From: a virus
IMG/VR virus record: IMGVR_UViG_3300048590_000304
Coordinates: 1-41,569 of that record
Length of the DNA: 41,569 nt
Direction: 5' to 3' (one strand)
Made by a program: the position numbers and the translations under genes. The notes under the pieces are model-generated. The model had not been told where the DNA came from, ran no database searches, and worked only from the letters and a program-made list of their open reading frames with translations. How positions within the stretch are numbered: position 1 is the first letter of the stretch; each line of letters begins with the position of its first letter. This document shows, piece by piece, positions 36,915 to 41,569 of the stretch.

Positions 36915-37690
36915 GCGGGCGGGAGCTTCCGAGGACGACCCCGAGTCTTACCCGGAGTCACACCCGTCCCGAAGCGCTCACGCATCACCTCAGCCACCTC
37001 ACGCGACACGAATGCGCACAACCGACCCCGCACGAACAGCAGCTCACACCCCAACTCACGACCCACTTCCGCTGCGTAGCTCTGACTCACGCCGTGTTCC
37101 ACAGCAAGGCTCTTCGTACTGACCATAGCGCGTGCCTTCTGACGGTCCGAGTCCAGCGCTCGTCGCACGCGCTCGACGTCGTGCGGGTTCAGCAGCCACG
37201 TGCCGCGCTTGCCACGGATCGCGTGCGCGTTCGCCAGGTGCGGCGCTAGGGCGCCCTCGCCATTCAGGCCACGCAGGACCGTCGTGCGGCCGACCCGGAG
37301 GATGACGCGGGCCTGGTCGACCGTGAGGAAGGCGTGCCGTTCGTCTTCGTTCTGCTGCTGCGCGAGCCACGTGCCCGCTTGAGCGTCGGCCCACTTGTTC
37401 GGGACGATGGCGGCGAGAGCTTGGCCGCGGGGGCCGCGGCCGACCCTTCGGAGAACGCCGTCGCGCTTGGCGCGCGTCCACACGTTGCTGGGGTTGACGC
37501 CGACGGCGCGCGCGAGGTCCGTGACGCGCGTCCAGCCGTCAAGGTCCCCGACGCGGATGCCCCGACGGCTCGCCCACGCGTGGATGGCGGCCGGGTGCTT
37601 GCCCAGGCGCTTGGCAACCCAAGCGCGACCCTTGGTCGGCAAGTGCTGGGCGATGAAATCGGCGACCTCGGGCGGGTACGCGGCGGGCAT
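36911..37690 (-). CDS. Multi-HTH regulator with AT-hook-like tail (259 aa)
   Basis: Four consecutive HTH-like modules: about 7-45 (PEVADFIAQHLPTKGRAWVAKRLGKHPAAIHAWASRRG), 53-80 (WTRVTDLARAVGVNPSNVWTRAKRDGVL), 121-145 (FLTVDQARVILRVGRTTVLRG) and 190-215 (STKSLAVEHGVSQSYAAEVGRELG). The C-terminus has RGRPRK, an AT-hook-type minor-groove motif. The first three modules align with the 214-aa gene at 35029. Its stop codon is inside the -35 of P3, so it ends exactly where a promoter it might control begins. ATG at 37690 shares one base with the upstream stop. A regulator of the repeated operators is a fair guess. Confidence 0.8.
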   Translation of the reverse strand: MPAAYPPEVADFIAQHLPTKGRAWVAKRLGKHPAAIHAWASRRGIRVGDLDGWTRVTDLARAVGVNPSNVWTRAKRDGVLRRVGRGPRGQALAAIVPNKWADAQAGTWLAQQQNEDERHAFLTVDQARVILRVGRTTVLRGLNGEGALAPHLANAHAIRGKRGTWLLNPHDVERVRRALDSDRQKARAMVSTKSLAVEHGVSQSYAAEVGRELGCELLFVRGRLCAFVSREVAEVMRERFGTGVTPGKTRGRPRKLPPA

Positions 37691-38262
37691 CAGGAGCCTC
37701 GCAGGCCGTCGGGCGCACGCATGGCGTCGTCCAGATCGAACGCCTGCCCCAGCGCCTGATCGAACGACACCAGCGCGTCGTCGTACCCCTGCAGCACGTT
37801 GTCCAGCAGGTACACGTACTGCGGCACCAACACCCGGCCAGCCAGCCAGTCCACGGCGCGCTGCGTCAGCCTCCACGTGGCGCGCTGGTGCGGGTGCGCC
37901 TCCAGCAGGCCCCAGTGGCGCAACTTGGCGTACTTGCCGCCCAGGCGCATGCCAGCGCTGAACTGGCCGCCGACGGTGCGCAGGTCGATCCACGCGCGGG
38001 CGTCGCGGTACCCGGTGGCGCGTGCGCTGCTGCGGGCCATCGCCACCAGGAACTGTGCCTGTGTGCGGCTGACGCGGTAGCGGTACATGCGCACCAGGCG
38101 GCCGCAGCAGGGGCAGGTGGCCCCGGTGGCTTCGGTGCTGTGCGTCTGGACGTAGTCGCGGGCGGTGCGCAGGCTGGCGGTGGGGCCGGGCATGCGGTCG
38201 TGGTCGCCGCGGGCGGTGGCGGCGACCTCCACGACCTGATCGAACAGCGGGCGCGCGCTCAC
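37690..38262 (-). CDS. Zinc-ribbon plus winged-helix protein (190 aa)
   Basis: Residues about 48-60 form a zinc knuckle (GATCPCCGRLVRMY); then VSRTQAQFLVAMARSSARATGYRDARAWIDLRT and GKYAKLRHWGLLEAHPHQRATWRLTQRAVDWLAG form a winged-helix-like module, with the wing at ATWRLTQRA. The C-terminus (VLLDNVLQGYDDALVSF-like segment and DQALGQAFDLDDAM) is acidic. This type recurs in phages as a hypothetical protein. Start GTG at 38262 with a GTGA overlap. It probably binds DNA. Confidence 0.75.
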   Translation of the reverse strand: MSARPLFDQVVEVAATARGDHDRMPGPTASLRTARDYVQTHSTEATGATCPCCGRLVRMYRYRVSRTQAQFLVAMARSSARATGYRDARAWIDLRTVGGQFSAGMRLGGKYAKLRHWGLLEAHPHQRATWRLTQRAVDWLAGRVLVPQYVYLLDNVLQGYDDALVSFDQALGQAFDLDDAMRAPDGLRGS

Positions 38263-38435
38263 GTCAGGCCCTCGGCGTCGGCGGCCGCGTCGGCGTCGCG
38301 GTCAGCGCGCACGGTGGCCACCACGTCGCGCAGGATGGCCCCACCGATCAGGACGGCCACCGGGGCCACCAGCAGCCACGGGGCGGTGATGAACGCCCAC
38401 GTGACAGCATCGTGCAGCCACTCGGGCGGGGTCAT
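38259..38435 (-). CDS. Small membrane protein (58 aa)
   Basis: One clear membrane helix (AFITAPWLLVAPVAVLIGGAIL, about 14-35) between a short N-terminus (PPEWLHDAVT) and a charged tail (VRADRDADAAADAEG). ATG at 38435 overlaps the next gene's stop (ATGA). Possibly works with the adjacent 86-aa membrane protein. Role unknown. Confidence 0.7.
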   Translation of the reverse strand: MTPPEWLHDAVTWAFITAPWLLVAPVAVLIGGAILRDVVATVRADRDADAAADAEGLT

Positions 38436-38692
38436 GGCAGCACCGCGCGCACGCCGAACTGCACGCCGTCGCAGTCGATCACCAGGTGCGGGCCGACCAG
38501 GTCGGGGTGCGACGCGGGCCCCAGGATCGTGCAGGGGCCGGTCGTGAGGGTGACGCGGTCGCGGGCGTTCACGGTGGCCACGACGGCGACGGCCAGCGCC
38601 AGCCAGGCGATCAGGTGCGTGACGATCACGGCGGGGTCGGGCCGGGGTCGCCGCGGGCGCACGGGGGCCCACGGGTGGCGGGGGCCGGTCAT
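38432..38692 (-). CDS. Single-pass membrane protein (86 aa)
   Basis: An Arg/Pro-rich cytoplasmic start (GPRHPWAPVRPRRPRPD), one membrane helix (VIVTHLIAWLALAVAVVATV, about 22-41), then a beta-rich domain likely outside (RVTLTTGPCTILGP, PHLVIDCDGVQFGVRAV) with two cysteines that could form a disulfide. Could be a superinfection-exclusion protein. ATG at 38692 with an ATGA overlap. Confidence 0.7.
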   Translation of the reverse strand: MTGPRHPWAPVRPRRPRPDPAVIVTHLIAWLALAVAVVATVNARDRVTLTTGPCTILGPASHPDLVGPHLVIDCDGVQFGVRAVLP

Positions 38693-38934
38693 GCGCGGCC
38701 GCCGTCGAACTGCACCAGGGGCGGGCGGCCGACGCCGCGGCGTTCCACGTGCAGGTACCCCTTGGCGTGCAGGGCGTCCAGGTGCTGGCTCAGGGTGGGG
38801 TACGTGATGCCCAGCGCGCGGGCGGCGTCGGTCATGATCGGCAGGCCGCCGTGCTGGTCGGCGTACGTGCGCAGGTACTGGTACGCGCGGCCCTGGGCGG
38901 GTGTCATGCGGGGGCGGGTGGTTGGCTCAGGCAT
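38689..38934 (-). CDS. LexA/MarR-like winged-helix regulator (81 aa)
   Basis: Nearly identical in layout to the LexA DNA-binding domain: TPAQGRAYQYLRTYADQHGGLPIMTDAARALGITYPTLSQHLDALHAKGYLHVERRGVGRPPLVQF, with the recognition helix at about 44-58 and the wing at 63-75. There is no peptidase domain. It may be an early transcriptional regulator; it is the nearest thing to a repressor here, but no link to an operator can be shown. ATG at 38934 overlaps the previous gene by eight bases. Confidence 0.8.
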   Translation of the reverse strand: MPEPTTRPRMTPAQGRAYQYLRTYADQHGGLPIMTDAARALGITYPTLSQHLDALHAKGYLHVERRGVGRPPLVQFDGGRA

Positions 38935-39328
38935 CGGGGGTCCCTTCGGTGGGGGTGCGGGCGTCGCGGTCGGCGATCAGGACGGCCACGGCGACGTCGT
39001 CGGCGCGGGCGTCGGCGCGGCGCATCAGGGCGTCGCGGGTGTCGGGGTCCATCTGGTCGGCCAGGGCGCGGGCCAGGTCGGCCAGGCTGTCGGCGACGGC
39101 GTCGGCCACGCCGTCCTCGGGCCACAGGACGCCCAGCGCCAGGGCCAGGGTGGTGATGGTGTGGCGGGCGCGGGCGGTGCGCTCCAGCAGGTGCAGCCGG
39201 TCCAGATCGGTGGCGTGCAGGGCGGCCTTCAGTGCGTCGACTTCGCCGCTCCATTCCTGCATGGCGTTGGCGAGCATCGCGTACTGGCATTGCACCTGTG
39301 CGGTCGCCAGCAGGCGGCGGACGCTCAC
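38927..39328 (-). CDS. Hypothetical helical protein (133 aa)
   Basis: Almost all helix: LLATAQVQCQYAMLANAMQEWSGEVDALKAALHATDLDRLHLLERTARARHTITTLALALGVLW, then an acidic helix pair (VADAVADSLADLARALADQMD). No known motif. The GTG at 39328 overlaps the previous stop (GTGA). The protein may be a helical-bundle adaptor; function unknown. Confidence 0.65.
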   Translation of the reverse strand: MSVRRLLATAQVQCQYAMLANAMQEWSGEVDALKAALHATDLDRLHLLERTARARHTITTLALALGVLWPEDGVADAVADSLADLARALADQMDPDTRDALMRRADARADDVAVAVLIADRDARTPTEGTPDA

Positions 39329-39762
39329 GTGTTCGCCTCGGGCCGGTGGCGGTACGCGGGCGGGCAGTCGATCAGGGCGGCGTAGCCAGCGGGCGTCAGC
39401 CTGAACAGCAGGCCGCCGATGCCGGGCGGCTGGCCCTTCGGGCTGGCGCGCAGCAGGCCGCGGTCGGCCAGGGCGTACAGGTCGCGGCGCAGGCGGTCGT
39501 ACGTCGGCACGTGCTGCGCGGCCTCGGGGTCGCCGTCGAACTGCGCGCCGACTCGATCAGCGGCCGCGCGCTGCACGTCGGCGACGCTGCACCAGGTGCG
39601 GGCACCGATGGCGCGCTGCAGGTCGTCCAGCAGCATGCACTGGTCGGGCGTCAGGCCCTCGGCGGCGTGCGTCGGCGTGGTGTCCATCTTCTGGGCCTCC
39701 TGACGGGCGCGGCGCGCCGCGGCGATCTGCTGGCGGGCCATGACCTCGGCGTACGTGGCCAT
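39325..39762 (-). CDS. Winged-helix protein with basic N-terminal helix (145 aa)
   Basis: Residues about 36-140 form a winged helix: DQCMLLDDLQRAIGARTWCSVADVQRAAADRVG, YDRLRRDLYALADRGLLRASPKG, FRLTPAGYAALI. The first 25 residues are a basic helix (MARQQIAAARRARQEAQK), similar in composition to arginine-rich antiterminator peptides. The ATG at 39762 forms a TGATG coupling with the upstream gene. A second in-frame ATG at 39687 has a better AGGAGG site and would give a 120-residue form, so two products are possible. Confidence 0.7.
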   Translation of the reverse strand: MATYAEVMARQQIAAARRARQEAQKMDTTPTHAAEGLTPDQCMLLDDLQRAIGARTWCSVADVQRAAADRVGAQFDGDPEAAQHVPTYDRLRRDLYALADRGLLRASPKGQPPGIGGLLFRLTPAGYAALIDCPPAYRHRPEANT

Positions 39763-40082
39763 CAGAACGGCGTCCTGGCGACGTGCTGCGCGACGACGTC
39801 GCGCAGGTACTCGCTCCTGGGCGTGCTGCCGCGCAGGGCGTCGACGGCGTCGACCTGGTGCCGCGCCAGGCGGATGGTCACGGGCTGATCGGCGGCGGCG
39901 TCGCCGGTGGCCTGCGCGGCCTGGCGGGCGTCGGCCAGGCCCGCGTCCTTGCGCAGGTGCGTGTACACGGTTTCGCGGCTGCATCCCAGGTCGCGGGCGG
40001 CGGCGGCGACGCTGCCTCGGTGCCGCTTCAGGGCCTCGGCGATGCGTTCGGGTGTCCAGGTGCTGCTGGCGGGGGTCGTCAT
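39762..40082 (-). CDS. HTH plus ribbon-helix-helix fusion protein (106 aa)
   Basis: Residues about 9-45 are a Fis/resolvase-like helix-turn-helix (WTPERIAEALKRHRGSVAAAARDLGCSRETVYTHLRK). Residues about 66-101 (PVTIRLARHQVDAVDALRGSTPRSEYLRDVVAQHVA) are a ribbon-helix-helix of the Arc/CopG type, which dimerises through the strand. Together they could bind palindromic DNA in two modes. ATG at 40082 with AGGAGG upstream. It could be an early autoregulator. Confidence 0.8.
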   Translation of the reverse strand: MTTPASSTWTPERIAEALKRHRGSVAAAARDLGCSRETVYTHLRKDAGLADARQAAQATGDAAADQPVTIRLARHQVDAVDALRGSTPRSEYLRDVVAQHVARTPF

Positions 40083-40108
40083 GCGGGGGTGCCTCCTGTG
40101 GCGTGGGC

Positions 40109-40130
40109 GGGCCCGCCGGGTGGCGGGCCC
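40109..40130 (-). terminator. 9-bp GC hairpin in the leader of the HTH/RHH gene
   Basis: GGGCCCGCC pairs with GGCGGGCCC over a 4-base loop, between the 75-aa gene and the HTH/RHH gene. No T-tract. It may limit transcription from P4 into the following operon. Confidence 0.5.
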
Positions 40131-40143
40131 TGGTGTGGGGTGA

Positions 40144-40371
40144 TCAGCGGTAGACGACGCCGACCAGTTCGGCGGGGTCGACGCTGGTGGTGAACATGCG
40201 GCACTGGCGGTTCGACAGGTAGCGGATGCCCGCGCGGCCGTTGGCGTGCCACTTCATGATGTCAACCTGGCCGTACTTGGGGTGCGTGGCGGTGGCGGCG
40301 GCAGGCTTCAGGGTGGGGAACAGGTCCTGCCAGGTGCCGGTTTTGCGGGGGGTGGTCGTGGTGGTCGTCAT
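40144..40371 (-). CDS. Small protein (75 aa) driven by conserved promoter P4
   Basis: Begins with six threonines after Met, then KTGTWQDLFPTLKPAAATATHPKYGQVDIMKWHANGRAGIRYLSNRQCRMFTTSVDPAELVGVVY. The centre looks like a small beta sheet (QVDIMKWHANGRAGIRYL). Function unknown. ATG at 40371 with AGGAGG upstream. It is the only gene between P4 and the 40109 hairpin, so it may be a short, strongly expressed early transcript. Confidence 0.75.
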   Translation of the reverse strand: MTTTTTTPRKTGTWQDLFPTLKPAAATATHPKYGQVDIMKWHANGRAGIRYLSNRQCRMFTTSVDPAELVGVVYR

Positions 40372-40385
40372 GGTGTGCCTCCTAT

Positions 40386-40400
40386 GCGCGTGGCTCGCGC
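40386..40400 (-). promoter_or_regulatory. Leader hairpin 4 with AGCCA pentaloop
   Basis: Minus strand GCGCG-AGCCA-CGCGC, a perfect 5-bp stem, 16 bases after the -10 of P4 and two bases before AGGAGG. Identical in sequence to hairpin 5. Confidence 0.75.
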
Positions 40401-40416
40401 GGTGTGATCTGACGTA

Positions 40417-40445
40417 AGTGTACACGCCGTGTACGGTGGTGTCAA
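40417..40445 (-). promoter_or_regulatory. Conserved early promoter P4
   Basis: -35 TTGACA (40445-40440), 17 bp, -10 TACACT (40422-40417), minus strand. Two GTAC boxes 11 bases apart lie across the spacer and -10. A 12-bp hairpin lies five bases upstream of the -35. Confidence 0.85.
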
Positions 40446-40450
40446 CAGGT

Positions 40451-40479
40451 GCGGGGCCCGCCAGATCGGCGGGCCCCGC
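40451..40479 (-). terminator. 12-bp hairpin between the 88-aa gene and P4
   Basis: GCGGGGCCCGCC pairs perfectly with GGCGGGCCCCGC over a 5-base loop. It starts seven bases after the stop of the upstream gene and ends five bases before the -35 of P4. No T-tract follows. It most likely separates the P5 and P4 transcription units. Confidence 0.65.
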
Positions 40480-40486
40480 GGGCCGC

Positions 40487-40753
40487 TCAGACGTGCACGT
40501 AGAACGGGGCCGGGTCGTCCTGGCCGCTTTCGATCCAGGCCACCAGGGCGGCGTCGTCGCGGCGCTCCAGGTCGGTCATGATCCACTGGCGCACCTGGAT
40601 CACGGCCAGGCGGTCGTCCTGCGGCAGCGCGTAGTCGGCCATCAGTTCGTCGGTGTGCATCCACTGTTCGCACACCTGGGCGGTCGTGAGGGTGGCCATG
40701 CGGGCGGCGGCGTCGGCGTGCAGGTCGCGGGCGGGGGTGGCGGGGGTGATCAT
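40487..40753 (-). CDS. Small protein (88 aa) driven by conserved promoter P5
   Basis: Sequence ITPATPARDLHADAAARMATLTTAQVCEQWMHTDELMADYALPQDDRLAVIQVRQWIMTDLERRDDAALVAWIESGQDDPAPF: an acidic, helical protein, perhaps a small inhibitor of a host enzyme by its charge, but nothing identifies it. ATG at 40753 has AGGAGG upstream and lies just after P5 and hairpin 5. The same frame is open upstream through the promoter into another gene (see the 233-residue reading). Confidence 0.75.
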   Translation of the reverse strand: MITPATPARDLHADAAARMATLTTAQVCEQWMHTDELMADYALPQDDRLAVIQVRQWIMTDLERRDDAALVAWIESGQDDPAPFYVHV

Positions 40754-41188
40754 GTCGGGCCTCCTGGTGCGCGTGGCTCGCGCGGTGAACTGACATGATG
40801 GTACACCCCCGTGTACGTGGTGTCGACCCCTGACGCCCGACGCCTCCAGCGGGGCCCACCAGACCGTGCCGCAGTCCAGGCAGCGACCGATCAGGAACGC
40901 CCACGCGTCGCCCAGGGCAGGCTCACGCGGCGGCGCGTTCGCTGGCATGCGCACCCGCTGCAGACGCACCGCCGAACGCAGGTAGCGGTCGACCGGGTGG
41001 ACCTCGTGCCCGTACTCGTCAGGGATCGACCGCGCAGCGCAGCGGCACAGGATGGTGGGCTCAGCCACGTTCATGGGCACCTGCGCAGGCAGCAGCCTGA
41101 TCCACGGCGCGTCCAGCGCCGACGGCTGCCGCAGGTGGTGCAGGGTCAGGTGGTACGCCTGGCCGCTTGTGGGCGGCCCGTAGCGCAT
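40487..41188 (-). CDS. Zinc-binding protein reading through P5 into the 88-aa gene (233 aa as sequenced)
   Basis: From the ATG at 41188 the first ~121 residues look like a real protein: AYHLTLHHLRQPSALDAPWIRLLPAQVPMN, then LCRCAARSIPDEYGHEVHPVDRYLRS and IGRCLDCGTVWWAPL, with paired cysteines (CRC and CLDC) for zinc. At 40825-40823, where a TTGACA -35 would supply TGA, the sequence has CGA, so the frame continues through promoter and leader into the 88-aa gene. Residues after about 121 up to the 88-aa start are leader-derived. Either a true fusion exists or the stop was lost recently. A GTG at 41191 is an alternative start. Confidence 0.5.
   Translation of the reverse strand: MRYGPPTSGQAYHLTLHHLRQPSALDAPWIRLLPAQVPMNVAEPTILCRCAARSIPDEYGHEVHPVDRYLRSAVRLQRVRMPANAPPREPALGDAWAFLIGRCLDCGTVWWAPLEASGVRGRHHVHGGVPSCQFTARATRTRRPDMITPATPARDLHADAAARMATLTTAQVCEQWMHTDELMADYALPQDDRLAVIQVRQWIMTDLERRDDAALVAWIESGQDDPAPFYVHV
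40769..40783 (-). promoter_or_regulatory. Leader hairpin 5 with AGCCA pentaloop
   Basis: Minus strand GCGCG-AGCCA-CGCGC, a perfect 5-bp stem, 14 bases after the -10 of P5 and three bases before AGGAGG. Same sequence as hairpin 4. Confidence 0.75.
40798..40826 (-). promoter_or_regulatory. Conserved promoter P5 with altered -35 (TCGACA)
   Basis: -35 TCGACA (40826-40821), 17 bp, -10 TACCAT (40803-40798), minus strand, with GTACAC and GTGTAC boxes. The second base of the -35 is C where the other four P-type promoters have T. This should weaken the promoter and, in the upstream frame, turns a TGA stop into CGA. Confidence 0.75.
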
Positions 41189-41190
41189 CA

Positions 41191-41460
41191 CTACAGGGCA
41201 GCGCCCAGGATGGCGGCCACCACCGCCGCGGTGGCGATCAGCAGCCACGCGGCCGGTGACTCATCCACGAACCCGCGGTGCCGCGCCTGCAGCACCAGGC
41301 CCAGGACGGCCCAGGCGGCGATCAGCAGCAGCGCCCCGGCGGTGCTGGGGCGCGGGGCCGACAGCAGGGCGATCCAGACGGCGGCGGACAGGGCGAAGGC
41401 GTACGGGGCGACGTTGACGTGGGCGGGGGGCGGGCAGTTCGTGCAGGGTGCGCGGCGCAT
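41191..41460 (-). CDS. Multi-pass membrane protein (89 aa)
   Basis: Three membrane helices: about 19-34 (YAFALSAAVWIALLSA), 41-58 (GALLLIAAWAVLGLVLQA) and 70-88 (AAWLLIATAAVVAAILGAAL). Near the start is CTNCPPP. ATG at 41460 with AGGAGG upstream. The TAG stop is immediately followed by the next gene's start. It is the first gene of the window in transcription order; its promoter would lie in the unreliable poly-G end. Function unknown. Confidence 0.7.
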   Translation of the reverse strand: MRRAPCTNCPPPAHVNVAPYAFALSAAVWIALLSAPRPSTAGALLLIAAWAVLGLVLQARHRGFVDESPAAWLLIATAAVVAAILGAAL

Positions 41461-41477
41461 GCTGGGGCCTCCTGGGG

Positions 41478-41569
<92 letters not shown>

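Noticed and set aside
38689-38934. Lysogeny repressor
   Set aside because: The LexA/MarR-like protein is on the same strand inside an early operon, without a divergent promoter, and no integrase or attachment site is visible in the window; temperate lifestyle is not supported.

Overview
This window looks like a nearly complete genome, or one near-full contig, of a tailed double-stranded DNA phage with siphovirus morphology. It carries a complete head and long flexible tail gene set, with a 1018-residue tape measure and tail chaperones joined by a -1 frameshift, and I see no contractile sheath gene. All 65 supported coding entries lie on the minus strand, so transcription runs from high to low coordinates. 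G+C is very high. Genes are tightly packed and coupled by ATGA, GTGA and TGATG overlaps, and most have AGGAGG ribosome-binding sites. The host is presumably a high-G+C bacterium but cannot be named from the sequence. I found no integrase, no DNA polymerase and no convincing CI-type repressor. The right end (about 41478-41569) is poly-G/poly-C and is probably a sequencing or assembly artefact.

Layout, in transcription order. (1) 41460-33370: an early region of small genes, mostly unknown, rich in DNA-binding folds: an HTH plus ribbon-helix-helix fusion, several winged helices and two paralogous multi-HTH proteins. (2) 33308-31974: a DNA methyltransferase, then a 232-bp non-coding gap holding a terminator and a possible late promoter. 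(3) 31741-20825: small and large terminase, portal, SPP1 gp7/MuF-type head protein, scaffold, major capsid, SAP/HeH-like protein, a CDP-glycerol glycerophosphotransferase-like enzyme, head-tail connectors, major tail protein and tail chaperones. (4) 20803-12485: tape measure, tail-tip proteins and a glycine-rich tip or adhesin protein. (5) 12488-10235: lysis cassette (NlpC/P60-like endolysin, membrane proteins, lipoprotein, XhlA-like protein), closed by a terminator. (6) 10089-738: replication and recombination (SbcC/Rad50-like ATPase, RecT, metallo-beta-lactamase protein, lambda-O-like initiator with iterons inside the gene, two-domain glycosyltransferase, HNH endonuclease, VRR-NUC nuclease). 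(7) 665-46: two small unknown genes behind their own promoter.

The most interesting features form a regulatory network and a possible virion-decoration system. Five promoters share a -35 / exactly 17 bp / TACCAT or TACACT design with paired GTAC boxes in the spacer. Each is followed by a 15-nt leader hairpin whose five-base loop AGCCA never changes while the 5-bp stem covaries, placed just upstream of the ribosome-binding site. Two related hairpins with changed loops occur at 10104-10118 and 36584-36599. At two promoters the -35 TTGACA also contains the TGA stop of the upstream gene. At a third, a T-to-C difference weakens the -35 and removes the stop, fusing two genes. Separately, the major capsid protein, major tail protein and two tail-tip proteins all end in Ser-Gly-Ser, and the phage encodes two glycosyl- or glycerophosphotransferase-type proteins. 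I propose, as inference, that it decorates virion C-termini.
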